Shown piece by piece: positions 46,206 to 54,668 of a stretch of 64,000 nt of DNA; the stretch's first letter is position 1, and every line of letters starts with the position of its first letter. The stretch is from assembly GCA_942491105.1 (NCBI GenBank), contig CALNZX010000001.1, positions 1 to 64,000 of the forward strand, read 5' to 3'. Made by a program: the position numbers and the translations under genes. The notes under the pieces are model-generated. The model worked only from the letters and a program-made list of their open reading frames with translations, did no database searches and had not been told where the DNA came from. This DNA comes from JBBEAM01 sp942491105. GTDB taxonomy: Bacteria; Pseudomonadota; Alphaproteobacteria; Kiloniellales; DSM-21159.

Positions 46206-47203
46206 GCGAAATCAACTTCACCTATCTCAATGGCCCCGACATCGACGCGCTGGAAATGACCGACGCCGAAATTCTGGCGGCGGTCGAGGAAGGCCTTGCG
46301 GCCCAGGGGCGCGGCCAAACGGTGATTGAGCCGCGCGTGCATCTGGAACCCGATCCCGCTTTCAACGGCCATTTCAATGTACTGCGCGGTTACATCGCGC
46401 CGATGAACTACGCTGGGGTGAAGATCGTCGGCGACTATGTCGATAACTATAAGCAGGGCCTGCCCTCGGAGATGGCGCTGCTCAACCTCTTCGATCCGCG
46501 GACCGGCATGCCCAAGGCGCTGCTCGACGCCACGGCGATCACCGAGATGCGCACCGGCGCGCTGACCGCGATCGGCGCCAAGTATCTGGCGCGCAAGGAC
46601 AGCAAGGTACTGGGCCACATTGGCGCGCGGGGCACGGCCTATTGGAACGTGCGGCTGCTCGATCATCTCTTCGATTTCGAGGAAATTCGCGTGCACTCGC
46701 GCCGGCCGGAAAGCCGCGACCCCTTCGCCGAGCGTCTGAGCCGGGACCTGGGCAAGCCGGTCGTGGCCACCGAGGACTGGGAAAGCTGCCTGAAGGATGC
46801 CGACATTATGGTCGAGGCCTCGCGCCTGCCGGAGCCCGCGCCGCTATTCAAGACCGCTTGGGTGAAGCCGGGTGCCTTCGTCGTGCCCTATGGCACCATG
46901 TCCGCCATCGAGCTTTCGCTGACCGATGTCATGGACAAGCTGGTGGTCGACGACTGGGGGCAGTGCAAGGGCGGCAAGTTCGGCTCGCTGCGCGCCCATG
47001 TCGAGGCCGGCAAGCTCTCCGCCGAAACCCTGCATGCCGAGATGTGCCAGATCGTCACCGGCGAGAAGCCGGGGCGGGAAAGCGACGGCGAGACCATCCT
47101 GTTCTGGCATCGCGGGCTGTCGCTGTCTGATATCGCTCTGGGCGCGGCGATGCTGGCCAAGGCAGAAGCGCGGGGTCTTGGCCAGAAGCTGCGCTATGCC
47201 TAG
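46202..47203 (+). CDS. Ornithine cyclodeaminase/mu-crystallin family protein
   Basis: A 333-residue protein. AGVKIVGDYVDN contains the lysine and TEMRTGA the arginine that bind the substrate carboxylate in this family. The Rossmann loop is GHIGARGTA rather than the usual GxGxQA. The end (GGKFGSLRAHVEAGKLS, HRGLSLSDIALG) is standard. Members make proline from ornithine, reduce ketimines, or reversibly oxidise amino acids with NAD(P). Translational coupling to hutF suggests a role in amino acid catabolism tied to histidine, but the substrate is not known. Confidence 0.82.
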   Translation: MSEINFTYLNGPDIDALEMTDAEILAAVEEGLAAQGRGQTVIEPRVHLEPDPAFNGHFNVLRGYIAPMNYAGVKIVGDYVDNYKQGLPSEMALLNLFDPRTGMPKALLDATAITEMRTGALTAIGAKYLARKDSKVLGHIGARGTAYWNVRLLDHLFDFEEIRVHSRRPESRDPFAERLSRDLGKPVVATEDWESCLKDADIMVEASRLPEPAPLFKTAWVKPGAFVVPYGTMSAIELSLTDVMDKLVVDDWGQCKGGKFGSLRAHVEAGKLSAETLHAEMCQIVTGEKPGRESDGETILFWHRGLSLSDIALGAAMLAKAEARGLGQKLRYA

Positions 47204-47207
47204 CGGG

Positions 47208-48206
47208 CTAGGCCGCGCTTTCCTTGCGGTCGGTGGCGTGGGTGCCGAACAGCTTCATCTTCTCGAAAACATGATCGGCGTAGCGGATCGGCGGCGCCTC
47301 CGGCAGGCCAGGTAGCGGCGCGATCATGGCGTCGCAGCGCGGCTCGAAGAAGAAGGGTATCGAGTAGCGGTCGCTATCCTGCGCCAGCACCCGGTGCGCC
47401 GTCGCGCCGAGCCGCCCCCCGGTCCAGAACTCCAGGCAGTCGCCGAAGTTGACGTTGAGCGCGTTCTCAAGCCGCGGCGCCGAGATCCACGTGCCCTTGG
47501 GGTTTTGTGCCTGCAGGCCGCCCGGCTGCCAAAGCAGGGTCATGACGCCGGAGTCCTTGTGCGCCGGGGTGTGCAGCCTGACCGCCGTGCCGTCGATCTC
47601 GCAGCGGTAGCGCGGCTCGTCGACCTTGTCCGGTGTCAGGTCCGGACGGGGCAGGGCATGCAGAAAGCGCAGGGTCGAGGCCTGTCCGAAGTAGGGCGCG
47701 AAGTAGTCGCCGCCGACCCCGAGATAGCGGCCAAGGCTGCGCATCAGCAGGCGGCCTAGAGTCTCCATTTCCCGATAGTGCGCCAGGGCAATGCCGCGCC
47801 AGCCGGGCAGCAGCGCCTCGCGCGGCCAGACGTTGGGCTCCATCAGCATGGCTTCCAGCCAGTCCGCGGCTGCCTCCGGCTTCACATCGCTGCCCATGTC
47901 GTAGCCCTCGCTGGTGCGCGCGGCATCGCCGCGCTGCAGGCCGAAATAGCCGCGATAGGCGTTATCGTGCTCGGGCACGTTCTTGCGGTTCATCAGCCGG
48001 TGTTTTTCTTCGCCCGGCAGATCGAAAATGCGCAGCAGCTCCGCGATCCGCGCCGGTTGCGTCACCGCTGCGACTTGGGGGCCGGTGATGCAGAGAAACC
48101 CCATCTCCTCCGCGGCCTCGCCAAGGGCGCGCTCGGTTTTCGCGCGCGCGGCTCCCTCCGGCTCGCCAAGGGCCGTGATGTCGATTGTCGTTACGCTGTC
48201 GTTCAT
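47208..48206 (-). CDS. Fe(II)/2-oxoglutarate oxygenase, isopenicillin N synthase family, second copy
   Basis: A 332-residue protein with the metal triad His216-x-Asp218 (PAHKDSG) and His271 (TAHRV), and the 2OG-binding Arg280-x-Ser282 (RYSIPFFFEP). It is a distant paralogue of the 16771-17736 enzyme. The start at MNDSVTT (48206) is favoured over 48221 and 48245 because the family begins at this point. The stop is 4 bases from that of the OCD-like gene, which converges on it. Substrate unknown. Confidence 0.83.
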   Translation of the reverse strand: MNDSVTTIDITALGEPEGAARAKTERALGEAAEEMGFLCITGPQVAAVTQPARIAELLRIFDLPGEEKHRLMNRKNVPEHDNAYRGYFGLQRGDAARTSEGYDMGSDVKPEAAADWLEAMLMEPNVWPREALLPGWRGIALAHYREMETLGRLLMRSLGRYLGVGGDYFAPYFGQASTLRFLHALPRPDLTPDKVDEPRYRCEIDGTAVRLHTPAHKDSGVMTLLWQPGGLQAQNPKGTWISAPRLENALNVNFGDCLEFWTGGRLGATAHRVLAQDSDRYSIPFFFEPRCDAMIAPLPGLPEAPPIRYADHVFEKMKLFGTHATDRKESAA

Positions 48207-48354
48207 GCTGCAGACCGCCATACCGCTCCCCATCACTCTGGGCAAGCCGAGGGCCGGCTGTCAACGCTCCCCAAAATGACGACAGAGACGGCTTGGAACG
48301 AGGCCCCGGCTGACGTTAGACTTGCGCTCCTTGGAAACTGCGTTTTGGAGCCAG

Positions 48355-48975
48355 ATGACCCGCATATCCTTCGAGCCCGGAGAGAACCAGGTTGCTCAAA
48401 ACTACGAACAGGTTCTTCACCGCGAGGCTTATGTCGCCGCTCTGATCGAGCATCTGGAATCCACGCCAGCCATCGATAAAGACTTCGCCGCTTATGACGA
48501 CTGGTATCTCGGGGCCTTGGAGGACGGCATGTTCCGCCGGGTCTTCGTGGTCGAATACCGGGAGTGGAGCCGCCATATCGAGGATCTGCTGCGCGATCAG
48601 CTTTCCAGCAACGGCGTCGACCCCGCGGAATGGGATGCCCTGCGCGCCAGATCTGGGCACGGCAATATTCTCGCCAAGCTCCGCGATTTGATGGAGCGCC
48701 GGCTCGACGCGCAGCTGCCGGATAGCGTCTGGCAAGGCTTGGAAGAGCTGCGCGCGGTGGCCGAAACCATCGGTCAGGGCACCATGGAGGCGCGGGAATC
48801 CCTGCGTGAAAAATACCCGGATTACTTCGAGGGGATGGACGCCTTCGGCGACGGCGACCAGGTCGCGCGCTTGACCCTGCGCCGCGCGCATGTCGCGCGG
48901 GCCTTCGCCACGGTCAAGGCGTTCTGGGACCCCGAGCTGGGCTTGCCGCATCGGGTGACCAGCGGGGCGGCCTAG
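48355..48975 (+). CDS. Hypothetical protein, acidic helical
   Basis: A 206-residue cytosolic protein beginning MTRISFEPGEN. The sequence is rich in predicted helices (HREAYVAALIEHLES, EYREWSRHIEDLLRDQ, RLTLRRAHVARAFATVKAFWD), has no signal peptide, and has no motif I recognise. The ATG at 48355 follows TTTTGGAGCC, with GGAG 6 bases upstream. Codon use matches the neighbours, supporting a real gene. It is flanked by a 475-base gene-free stretch. Confidence 0.6.
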   Translation: MTRISFEPGENQVAQNYEQVLHREAYVAALIEHLESTPAIDKDFAAYDDWYLGALEDGMFRRVFVVEYREWSRHIEDLLRDQLSSNGVDPAEWDALRARSGHGNILAKLRDLMERRLDAQLPDSVWQGLEELRAVAETIGQGTMEARESLREKYPDYFEGMDAFGDGDQVARLTLRRAHVARAFATVKAFWDPELGLPHRVTSGAA

Positions 48976-49450
48976 GCAAACGCGAAACCCGCCGTGCGGA
49001 TAGAAACAGCCCGCATCCTCGGACTTTTTCCGTGAAGCAAGCCGCAGTCGGCTAAGTAAAAATAAATAATCAGCCAGCCGATCTGAAATAAAGCCCGACC
49101 TTGTAAAAAGAGGGGCGCCTTCCCATATCTGTTTTTTAGATAAGCCTTCAGCGCGTTTTTCTGGTCCGGACCTGTCTTGCGAGACTGCCTCTACCAGCCT
49201 AGGCGCCGAAGCAACAGTCATCAGGGCCGCACGACCCAGGGCCCTTCCCTTCGAGCAGACGCTGCTCCGGCAACGAGGGTGGGCCAAAGCACCGGCCACG
49301 ATTGACTGCCGCCATCCACGTATCGAGCAGACGCCGGCAGAGTCTGTTAGTCGAAAAGACCCATCGTTTCCTCTCCGAGAGCGCGCCGCGCCCAGCGACA
49401 GCTAGGAGCCCTGCAATCGCCGCGGACTGGACTGAAACTGAAAGAGACAC
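48976..49450. other. Gene-free stretch of about 475 bases
   Basis: No reading frame here has convincing coding character. Bases 49050-49140 are AT-rich compared with the rest of the window (AAAAATAAATAAT, TGTTTTTTAGATAA), as expected of a promoter or terminator zone. Two copies of CGAGCAGACGC occur near 49254 and 49326. No consensus of RNase P, tmRNA, SRP or 6S RNA was recognised. Confidence 0.5.
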
Positions 49451-49645
49451 ATGAGCAAGATGCTATCGAAAGATTCGCTAGACGCCGAAGCCCCCTCGGA
49501 GAAGCCCAAGGTCCGCATGTGTTTGCGCTGCCAGACGAAGTTTGAAAGCAAGTGGAACGGGGAGCGCATTTGCTCGCGCTGCAAGGGCTCCAATGCATGG
49601 CGGAGTTCCGTGCCGCTGCGCTCGACGTCTTCCGGCTCGCGCTAG
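49451..49645 (+). CDS. Small zinc-ribbon protein
   Basis: A 64-residue protein with a pair of knuckles, CLRC at 24-27 and CSRC at 41-44 (spacing 13), followed by KGSNAWRSS, a compact zinc ribbon. The N-terminus is charged and disordered and the C-terminus is Ser/Arg rich. AAAGAGA lies about 6 bases upstream of the ATG. Similar short ribbons occur in alphaproteobacterial genomes as predicted regulators, but no function is known. Its TAG shares a CTAG with the stop of the convergent greB. Confidence 0.65.
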   Translation: MSKMLSKDSLDAEAPSEKPKVRMCLRCQTKFESKWNGERICSRCKGSNAWRSSVPLRSTSSGSR

Positions 49646-50193
49646 CTCTCCCAGGCGATCTCCAGGATTTCCAGCTCATCGGAACCGTTCGGCGTCTGTA
49701 CCTTGACCAGATCGCCCTCCCGGCCGCGTAGCAGTGCCCTGGCGACCGGCGATATCCAGCTGATTTCTCCATTTTCCTGCCGCGCCTCGTCGATTCCGAC
49801 GATGCGCACGCGGTGTTCCTGCTCGGCGCTGTCGACGTAAGTCACGGTTGCGCCGAAGAACACCTGGTCCCTGTTGGTTTGCCGATGCGGCTCCACGACC
49901 TTGGCGGACTCGATGCGCTTCAAGAGGAAACGGATACGCCGGTCGATCTCGCGTAAGCGCTTTTTCCCATAGATGTAGTCGCCATTTTCCGAGCGGTCTC
50001 CGTTACCGGCCGCCCAGGACACCACCTCCACGATTTTAGGGCGCTCGACGCCGCGTAGCTCCTTCAACTCGTCGCGCAGCCTCTGCAGCCCCGCGGGCGT
50101 GATGTAGTTGGGCAAGCCCTTGGGGAGCGGATCCGCCTCCTCGGGCAGTTCCTCGTCTTCCTGGGGCTCTTCCTTGGTGAAGGCTTTGCTCAT
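49642..50193 (-). CDS. greB: Transcription elongation factor GreB/GreA family
   Basis: A 183-residue protein. The N-terminal coiled coil (about 28-100) contains ITPAGLQRLRDELKEL, the tip NGDRSENGDYIYGKKRLREIDRRI with the acidic Asp/Glu that project into the RNA polymerase secondary channel, and the C-terminal FKBP-like part ends SPVARALLRGREGD. An acidic leader of about 25 residues precedes the usual GreB start. It rescues backtracked polymerase by transcript cleavage. Confidence 0.9.
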   Translation of the reverse strand: MSKAFTKEEPQEDEELPEEADPLPKGLPNYITPAGLQRLRDELKELRGVERPKIVEVVSWAAGNGDRSENGDYIYGKKRLREIDRRIRFLLKRIESAKVVEPHRQTNRDQVFFGATVTYVDSAEQEHRVRIVGIDEARQENGEISWISPVARALLRGREGDLVKVQTPNGSDELEILEIAWES

Positions 50194-50256
50194 ACCAGGA
50201 TTCCTAACGTATTAGGCCACTCCTTTACCAGCGCTTGTGGTGGGCAATCCGTGGGG

Positions 50257-51642
50257 TTAGGCGGCGTTTCGCCGAGCTTCGCAGTAGCGCCGCATCCACC
50301 ACCAGGACGCGGCCGCGGCGAGCAGGTTGGCGGCGGCTGCGGCGGCAAAGATTCCGGCCAGGCCGATCAGCTGTTGTCCAAGCCAGGCCAGAGGCAGGAA
50401 GAGCACGAAGATCTTCAGCGCGGCCAGCAGGATCGCCGGCGCCGGCTTGCCCAGGCCGTTGAAGGCACTGGTCACGTTCTGCGCGACCCCCTCGAAGAAG
50501 TAGGTGACCGGTACGATCCAGAGATACAGCGCCGCCGCCTCGATCACCGCGGGGCTTGCGTTGAACAGCCCAGCGAAGAATGGGCCGGCGAGGGCGAGGA
50601 CGATGGCCGCGGCGCCGCCGAAGATCGCGCAGAGCAGATAGGAGAAGCGCATGGCCTCGGCGACCCGGTCGAAGCGCTTGGCTCCACCGTTTTGTCCGAC
50701 CACCGGCCCGATCACCGAGGAGAGGGCGAAAATCGGTACGAAGAAGAAGGCTTCGAGGCGGGTGGCTACTCCGAAACCCGCGACCGCGGCGGAGCCGAAG
50801 CTTGCGACCAGGGCGGTCGCGAAGGCCAGCCCGATCGGCTTCAGCATCTGGGTGCCGGCGGCCGGGACACCGACATGAATCACCGCCGCCCAGCAGCCCA
50901 GCAGGGTCGACGCTCCGGGCAGGCGCCAGGCGATCATCCTTTCGCGGAAGTGCAGCACGGAGATGCTGGCAAGCATAGCCGCGCAGCGGGCGATCAGCGT
51001 TGCCAGCGCGGCGCCCTCCATTTCCATGCGCGGAAAGCCCCAGAGCCCGAAGATGAGCAAGGGGTCGAGCACGATGTTCAGGATCGCCGCGAAAATCATG
51101 ATCATGCTTGGCAAGCGGGTATCGCCGGCGCCCCGCAGACAACCGTTGCCGCACATCGGTACGAGGAAAAAGGGGATCGCGACAAACCAGATGTCGATGT
51201 AGTCGTGGATCAGCGGCAGTAGCCGTTCCTCGGCGCCGAGAAGACGGAACAGAGGGTCTGAAATCGCCAGGCCAAAGGCCATCAGCGCAATCCCAACCAG
51301 GCCGGCGAGCAGCAAGGCGGCGGTCGTCAGTTGCCTCGCCCGCGCCTTGTCACCACCGCCTAGGGCCCGCGCCACCACCGAGGCTGCGCCGGAGCCGAAT
51401 CCGACCGACAGGCTGATTACCACCAGGACGATGGGGAAAGTAAAGGAGATCGCCGCCAGTTCGTCGGTGCCGAGCTGGCCGACGAAATAGGTGTCGGCGA
51501 TATTGAAGCCGATCACCGCGATCAGCGCCCAGGTCATCGGCAGCGTCATGCGCAGCAGATGCTGGGAAACCTTGCCCTGAACGAGGCGGGCGACAGGCGC
51601 GGTGCTACTGGATTCGCCTGGAGGGGAAGCGGCGTTGAGCAT
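50257..51642 (-). CDS. MATE family efflux transporter
   Basis: A 461-residue membrane protein with about 12 hydrophobic helices in two homologous halves. NIADTYFVGQLGTDELAAIS (48-67) and the second-half GFGVATRLEAFFFVPIFAL are MatE hallmarks, as is FGSGAASVVARALGGGD. MATE proteins export cationic drugs or metabolites using Na+ or H+. Substrate not predictable. Single minus-strand gene 63 bases downstream of the greB start. Confidence 0.9.
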   Translation of the reverse strand: MLNAASPPGESSSTAPVARLVQGKVSQHLLRMTLPMTWALIAVIGFNIADTYFVGQLGTDELAAISFTFPIVLVVISLSVGFGSGAASVVARALGGGDKARARQLTTAALLLAGLVGIALMAFGLAISDPLFRLLGAEERLLPLIHDYIDIWFVAIPFFLVPMCGNGCLRGAGDTRLPSMIMIFAAILNIVLDPLLIFGLWGFPRMEMEGAALATLIARCAAMLASISVLHFRERMIAWRLPGASTLLGCWAAVIHVGVPAAGTQMLKPIGLAFATALVASFGSAAVAGFGVATRLEAFFFVPIFALSSVIGPVVGQNGGAKRFDRVAEAMRFSYLLCAIFGGAAAIVLALAGPFFAGLFNASPAVIEAAALYLWIVPVTYFFEGVAQNVTSAFNGLGKPAPAILLAALKIFVLFLPLAWLGQQLIGLAGIFAAAAAANLLAAAASWWWMRRYCEARRNAA

Positions 51643-51734
51643 GGCGCGCAGTATAGAAAACTGCGCGGCTCTGTGTTGCGCGCATTGGGCAGAGCAGTGT
51701 TGAATTAATAGGACAGGCGAGAGGGGAGGGCGCG

Positions 51735-53228
51735 ATGCATTTCAAACTGCCGGTTATTGCCGGGGTGGGGCTGCTGCTTTCGGCCTGCGCCGCGGTACAG
51801 GACCGCGCCGTCAGCGACCCTGAAGCCGCCACGGAGGCCCACTACGCCGAAATTCGGGATTCCCCGGTTCAGCTGCGCGGCTTTTTGGAAGCGATGCCCA
51901 AGGGCGGAGACATCCACAGCCATCTGTCGGGTACGGTCTACGCCGAGAGCTATATCGCCTGGGCCGCCGAGGACGGACTTTGCCTGGATCTGACTTCGAC
52001 CAGCCTCAGCGAGCCGCCCTGCAGTGGGCGCGAAGGCCCCACACCGCCGGTCGCGGAGATCGCCGCCGACGATACGCTCCGGGCCCGTATGATAGATGCC
52101 TGGTCGATGCGCGGTTTTGCGCCAGGTCAAGAGACGGGCCACGACCACTTCTTTGCGACCTTCGGAAAGTTCGGCGCGACCCGCGATGCGCGGGAAGGCG
52201 ACATGTTGGCGGAGGCCGTCGCGCGCGCCGCGGCCCAGCACATCGGCTACCTGGAGCTAATGAATTCGCTGCAGCGCGCGCAGGCCACGAAGCTCGCGCG
52301 CGGACTCAACTGGTCCGGCGATCTTGCGGCGTTCCGCCAGGCGCTGTTCGATGCCGGATTGGACGATCTGGTATCCCGGGCGGTCGCCGAAACCGATGCC
52401 CTGGAAGCGCGCCGCGATGTCCTGCTGAGCTGCGGAACGCCCGCCGCCGACCCTGGTTGCGAAGTCGAGCTGCGCTACCAGCAACAGGTCATCCGCAGCC
52501 TCTCGACGCCCGAAGTCTTCGCGCAGATCCTTCTCGGCTTCGAGGTCGCCAAGGTGGATCCGCGCGTGGTCGGGCTCAATCTCGTGGCGCCGGAGGATGG
52601 CGCGGTGGCGCTGCGCGACTACAGCCTGCACATGGAGATGATCGGTTATCTCAAATCCCTGATGCCGGAGATGCAGGTCGCTCTTCATGCCGGCGAACTG
52701 ACTCTCGGGCTGGTTGACCCCAAGGAGCTGAAATTCCACATCCGCGAAGCGGTGGAGATCGCCGGCGCCAGCAGGATCGGCCACGGCGTCGCGATCGTCT
52801 ACGAAGAGGGCCGGGAAGAATTGCTCACGCGCATGGCGGAGGAGGAGATCCTTGTCGAAATTGCACTGACCAGCGAGGACATGATTCTCGGCCTTAGCGG
52901 CAAGAACCATCCCTTCGACTACTATCGCGCGGCGGGGATTCCCCTGGCGCTGGCGACCGACGACGAGGGCGTCTCGCGGATCGACCTGACCCATGAGTTT
53001 CAGCGTGCGGCGCTGACCTACGATTTGAGTTATGGCGATCTCAAGACGCTGGCCCGCAATTCCCTGACGTACAGTTTCCTGGCAGGTGAGAGTCTCTGGG
53101 CTATCGAGGCCTGCCTGGAAACGGTCATGTCGGCGGCCTGCGGTCAAGCCGCGGCGGGAAGCGACAAGGCCGGTCAGCAGCGGGAGCTGGAACGCGCCTT
53201 CGCCGAATTCGAAAGCGCGTTCCAGTAA
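51735..53228 (+). CDS. Adenosine-deaminase-like lipoprotein
   Basis: A 497-residue protein with a lipobox LLSAC (Cys18), so it is probably anchored to the outer or inner membrane facing the periplasm. The metal site begins at His61-x-His63 (GGDIHSHLSG), followed by LHAGEL, SRIGHGV and ALATDDEGVSR, matching the zinc ligands, catalytic Glu and Asp pair of the adenosine/AMP deaminase fold. It is longer than cytosolic Add (about 340) and resembles extracellular ADGF-type enzymes. It could deaminate external purine nucleosides. Nothing next to it is a purine gene. Confidence 0.8.
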   Translation: MHFKLPVIAGVGLLLSACAAVQDRAVSDPEAATEAHYAEIRDSPVQLRGFLEAMPKGGDIHSHLSGTVYAESYIAWAAEDGLCLDLTSTSLSEPPCSGREGPTPPVAEIAADDTLRARMIDAWSMRGFAPGQETGHDHFFATFGKFGATRDAREGDMLAEAVARAAAQHIGYLELMNSLQRAQATKLARGLNWSGDLAAFRQALFDAGLDDLVSRAVAETDALEARRDVLLSCGTPAADPGCEVELRYQQQVIRSLSTPEVFAQILLGFEVAKVDPRVVGLNLVAPEDGAVALRDYSLHMEMIGYLKSLMPEMQVALHAGELTLGLVDPKELKFHIREAVEIAGASRIGHGVAIVYEEGREELLTRMAEEEILVEIALTSEDMILGLSGKNHPFDYYRAAGIPLALATDDEGVSRIDLTHEFQRAALTYDLSYGDLKTLARNSLTYSFLAGESLWAIEACLETVMSAACGQAAAGSDKAGQQRELERAFAEFESAFQ

Positions 53229-53240
53229 CTCCTTTGAAGC

Positions 53241-54575
53241 TTACACCCAGGGGCAGTTGGAGTTGGAGGCCCCGAAGGTCTTGCCCTTCTCGAAGCGGGT
53301 CATGGCAAAGGGCTCGAGCTCGGCGACGCGATTGTCGCCGGCCAGGATTTTCGCCACCAGCTTGCCGACGCCGGTCATTTTGAAGCCGTGGTTTGAGTCG
53401 GCGATCATGTAGGCGTTGGGCAGAATCCAGTCGAAAATCGGCACGTTGTCCGGCGTGAAGGCGCCGATGCCGCCGTTGCGGCGATCCTTGAACTTGCCGC
53501 GGTGGCCCTTGAAGCGGTCCATCAGGAAGCCCATCGAGGAGGTCAGGTAGTCGGCGAACCAGTCGTCGGCCTGATACTTGTCGTTGTCCCAGCCATAGGG
53601 CTCGAGCTCGGCCTTGGGGCCGATCTTGATCGGGATGGTGCCGCCCTGGACGCCGGGGCGCTCCATGCGCTCCGCGCCGTTCTTCCAATAGACGTAGAGA
53701 TGATCGGACAGCTCCTCGCCGGTATCCTCGCGAATCACCGGGGTATCCATGAGCTCGACATGCAGCACCGGCGGATCGAGCTCCTTGGCGCTGCGGTAGG
53801 GCTCGTCGATGTAAACCTCGCCTTCGAGCAGGCGCCAGTAGGTCCACATGTCGAGTTCGTTGCTGCCGCCGTCGGGATACTTGGCGTTTACGCGATCGGC
53901 CTTGCCGAGCCACTCCCAATGCTTGGAGATCCAGGCGCCGACGCAGATCACGGCGACGTCGCAGGAGATATCGCCGAGATTGGTGTGCAGCTTGCGGATC
54001 TGGCCGTTGGCCATGTCGTAGCCGGTGACCTCGATGCCGGAGAGCACCTTGACGCCATGCTGGACGCACTTTTCGGCGAGCCCGGCGATGGCCTGGCGGG
54101 TGCCCGCGTAGCCCGAGGGTCGCTCAAAGAGGGCAACGCCGATCGGGTCGGTGTTGAAGTCCGGCCAGATGTTTTTCAGGAATTTCTTGGCGTCCTGCCC
54201 GACATAAAGCTCCGAGTGGTAGCCGCAGGCGTTCTGGCTTGCGACCATGCGCTCGTAGTCCTCGGCCTGGTTTTCCTCGCCGGCGGACACGTAACCGACC
54301 TGCTGGAAGCCGAAACGCACGGGGTCGCTCATCCAGACATCGACGGAGTGGCGCAGGATCGGGTGCAGCGCCTCGGTCATGTAGAGGTTGCGCACGCAGC
54401 CGCAGGCGATGCCGCTGGCCCCGGCGCCCGGGCCGGTCTTGTCGATGACGACGATGTCCTTACCGGAGCCCTTGCCGCGGTTCTCAAGCTCCATGGCGAG
54501 ATGCCAGGCGGTGCTGAGGCCGTGGATGCCGGCGCCGACGACGACGTAGGTGGCGGATTCGGGTAAAACGCTCAT
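53241..54575 (-). CDS. DAO-family FAD oxidoreductase with a HutC-type operator upstream
   Basis: A 444-residue flavoprotein: YVVVGAGIHGLSTAWHL (10-26), GPGAGASGIACGCVRNLYM, and a C-terminal YMIADSNHGFKMTGVGKLVAKIL. It is a paralogue of 26977-28320 and lacks a GcvT part. The promoter region (54576-54668) contains the same 19-base operator as the hutC-hutG region. That implies repression by HutC and induction by urocanate. It probably oxidises an N-methyl or secondary amine amino acid; a methylated histidine is an attractive but unproven substrate. Confidence 0.85.
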   Translation of the reverse strand: MSVLPESATYVVVGAGIHGLSTAWHLAMELENRGKGSGKDIVVIDKTGPGAGASGIACGCVRNLYMTEALHPILRHSVDVWMSDPVRFGFQQVGYVSAGEENQAEDYERMVASQNACGYHSELYVGQDAKKFLKNIWPDFNTDPIGVALFERPSGYAGTRQAIAGLAEKCVQHGVKVLSGIEVTGYDMANGQIRKLHTNLGDISCDVAVICVGAWISKHWEWLGKADRVNAKYPDGGSNELDMWTYWRLLEGEVYIDEPYRSAKELDPPVLHVELMDTPVIREDTGEELSDHLYVYWKNGAERMERPGVQGGTIPIKIGPKAELEPYGWDNDKYQADDWFADYLTSSMGFLMDRFKGHRGKFKDRRNGGIGAFTPDNVPIFDWILPNAYMIADSNHGFKMTGVGKLVAKILAGDNRVAELEPFAMTRFEKGKTFGASNSNCPWV

Positions 54576-54625
54576 GGGATCATCCCTGAAAAGAGTGGGC
54601 GAAGAACGGCGACGTTCTACCTCGA

Positions 54626-54644
54626 ATTAGGTTGTATATACAAG
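54626..54644. promoter_or_regulatory. HutC-type operator, copy 2
   Basis: ATTAGGTTGTATATACAAG is identical to 42654-42672 and contains the palindrome TTGTATATACAA at 54632-54643. It is 51 bases before the ATG of the DAO-family gene and 25 bases after the desaturase stop. In both copies the flanking ATTAGG lies on the side facing a minus-strand gene, so position relative to the promoter may be conserved. Confidence 0.8.
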
Positions 54645-54668
54645 CAAAATGCGGAGGCGCCGCGCAGG

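Noticed and set aside
49199..49450. 83-codon frame on the minus strand
   Set aside because: Composition is arbitrary, no ribosome site precedes it, and it lies in the promoter area of the zinc-ribbon gene.
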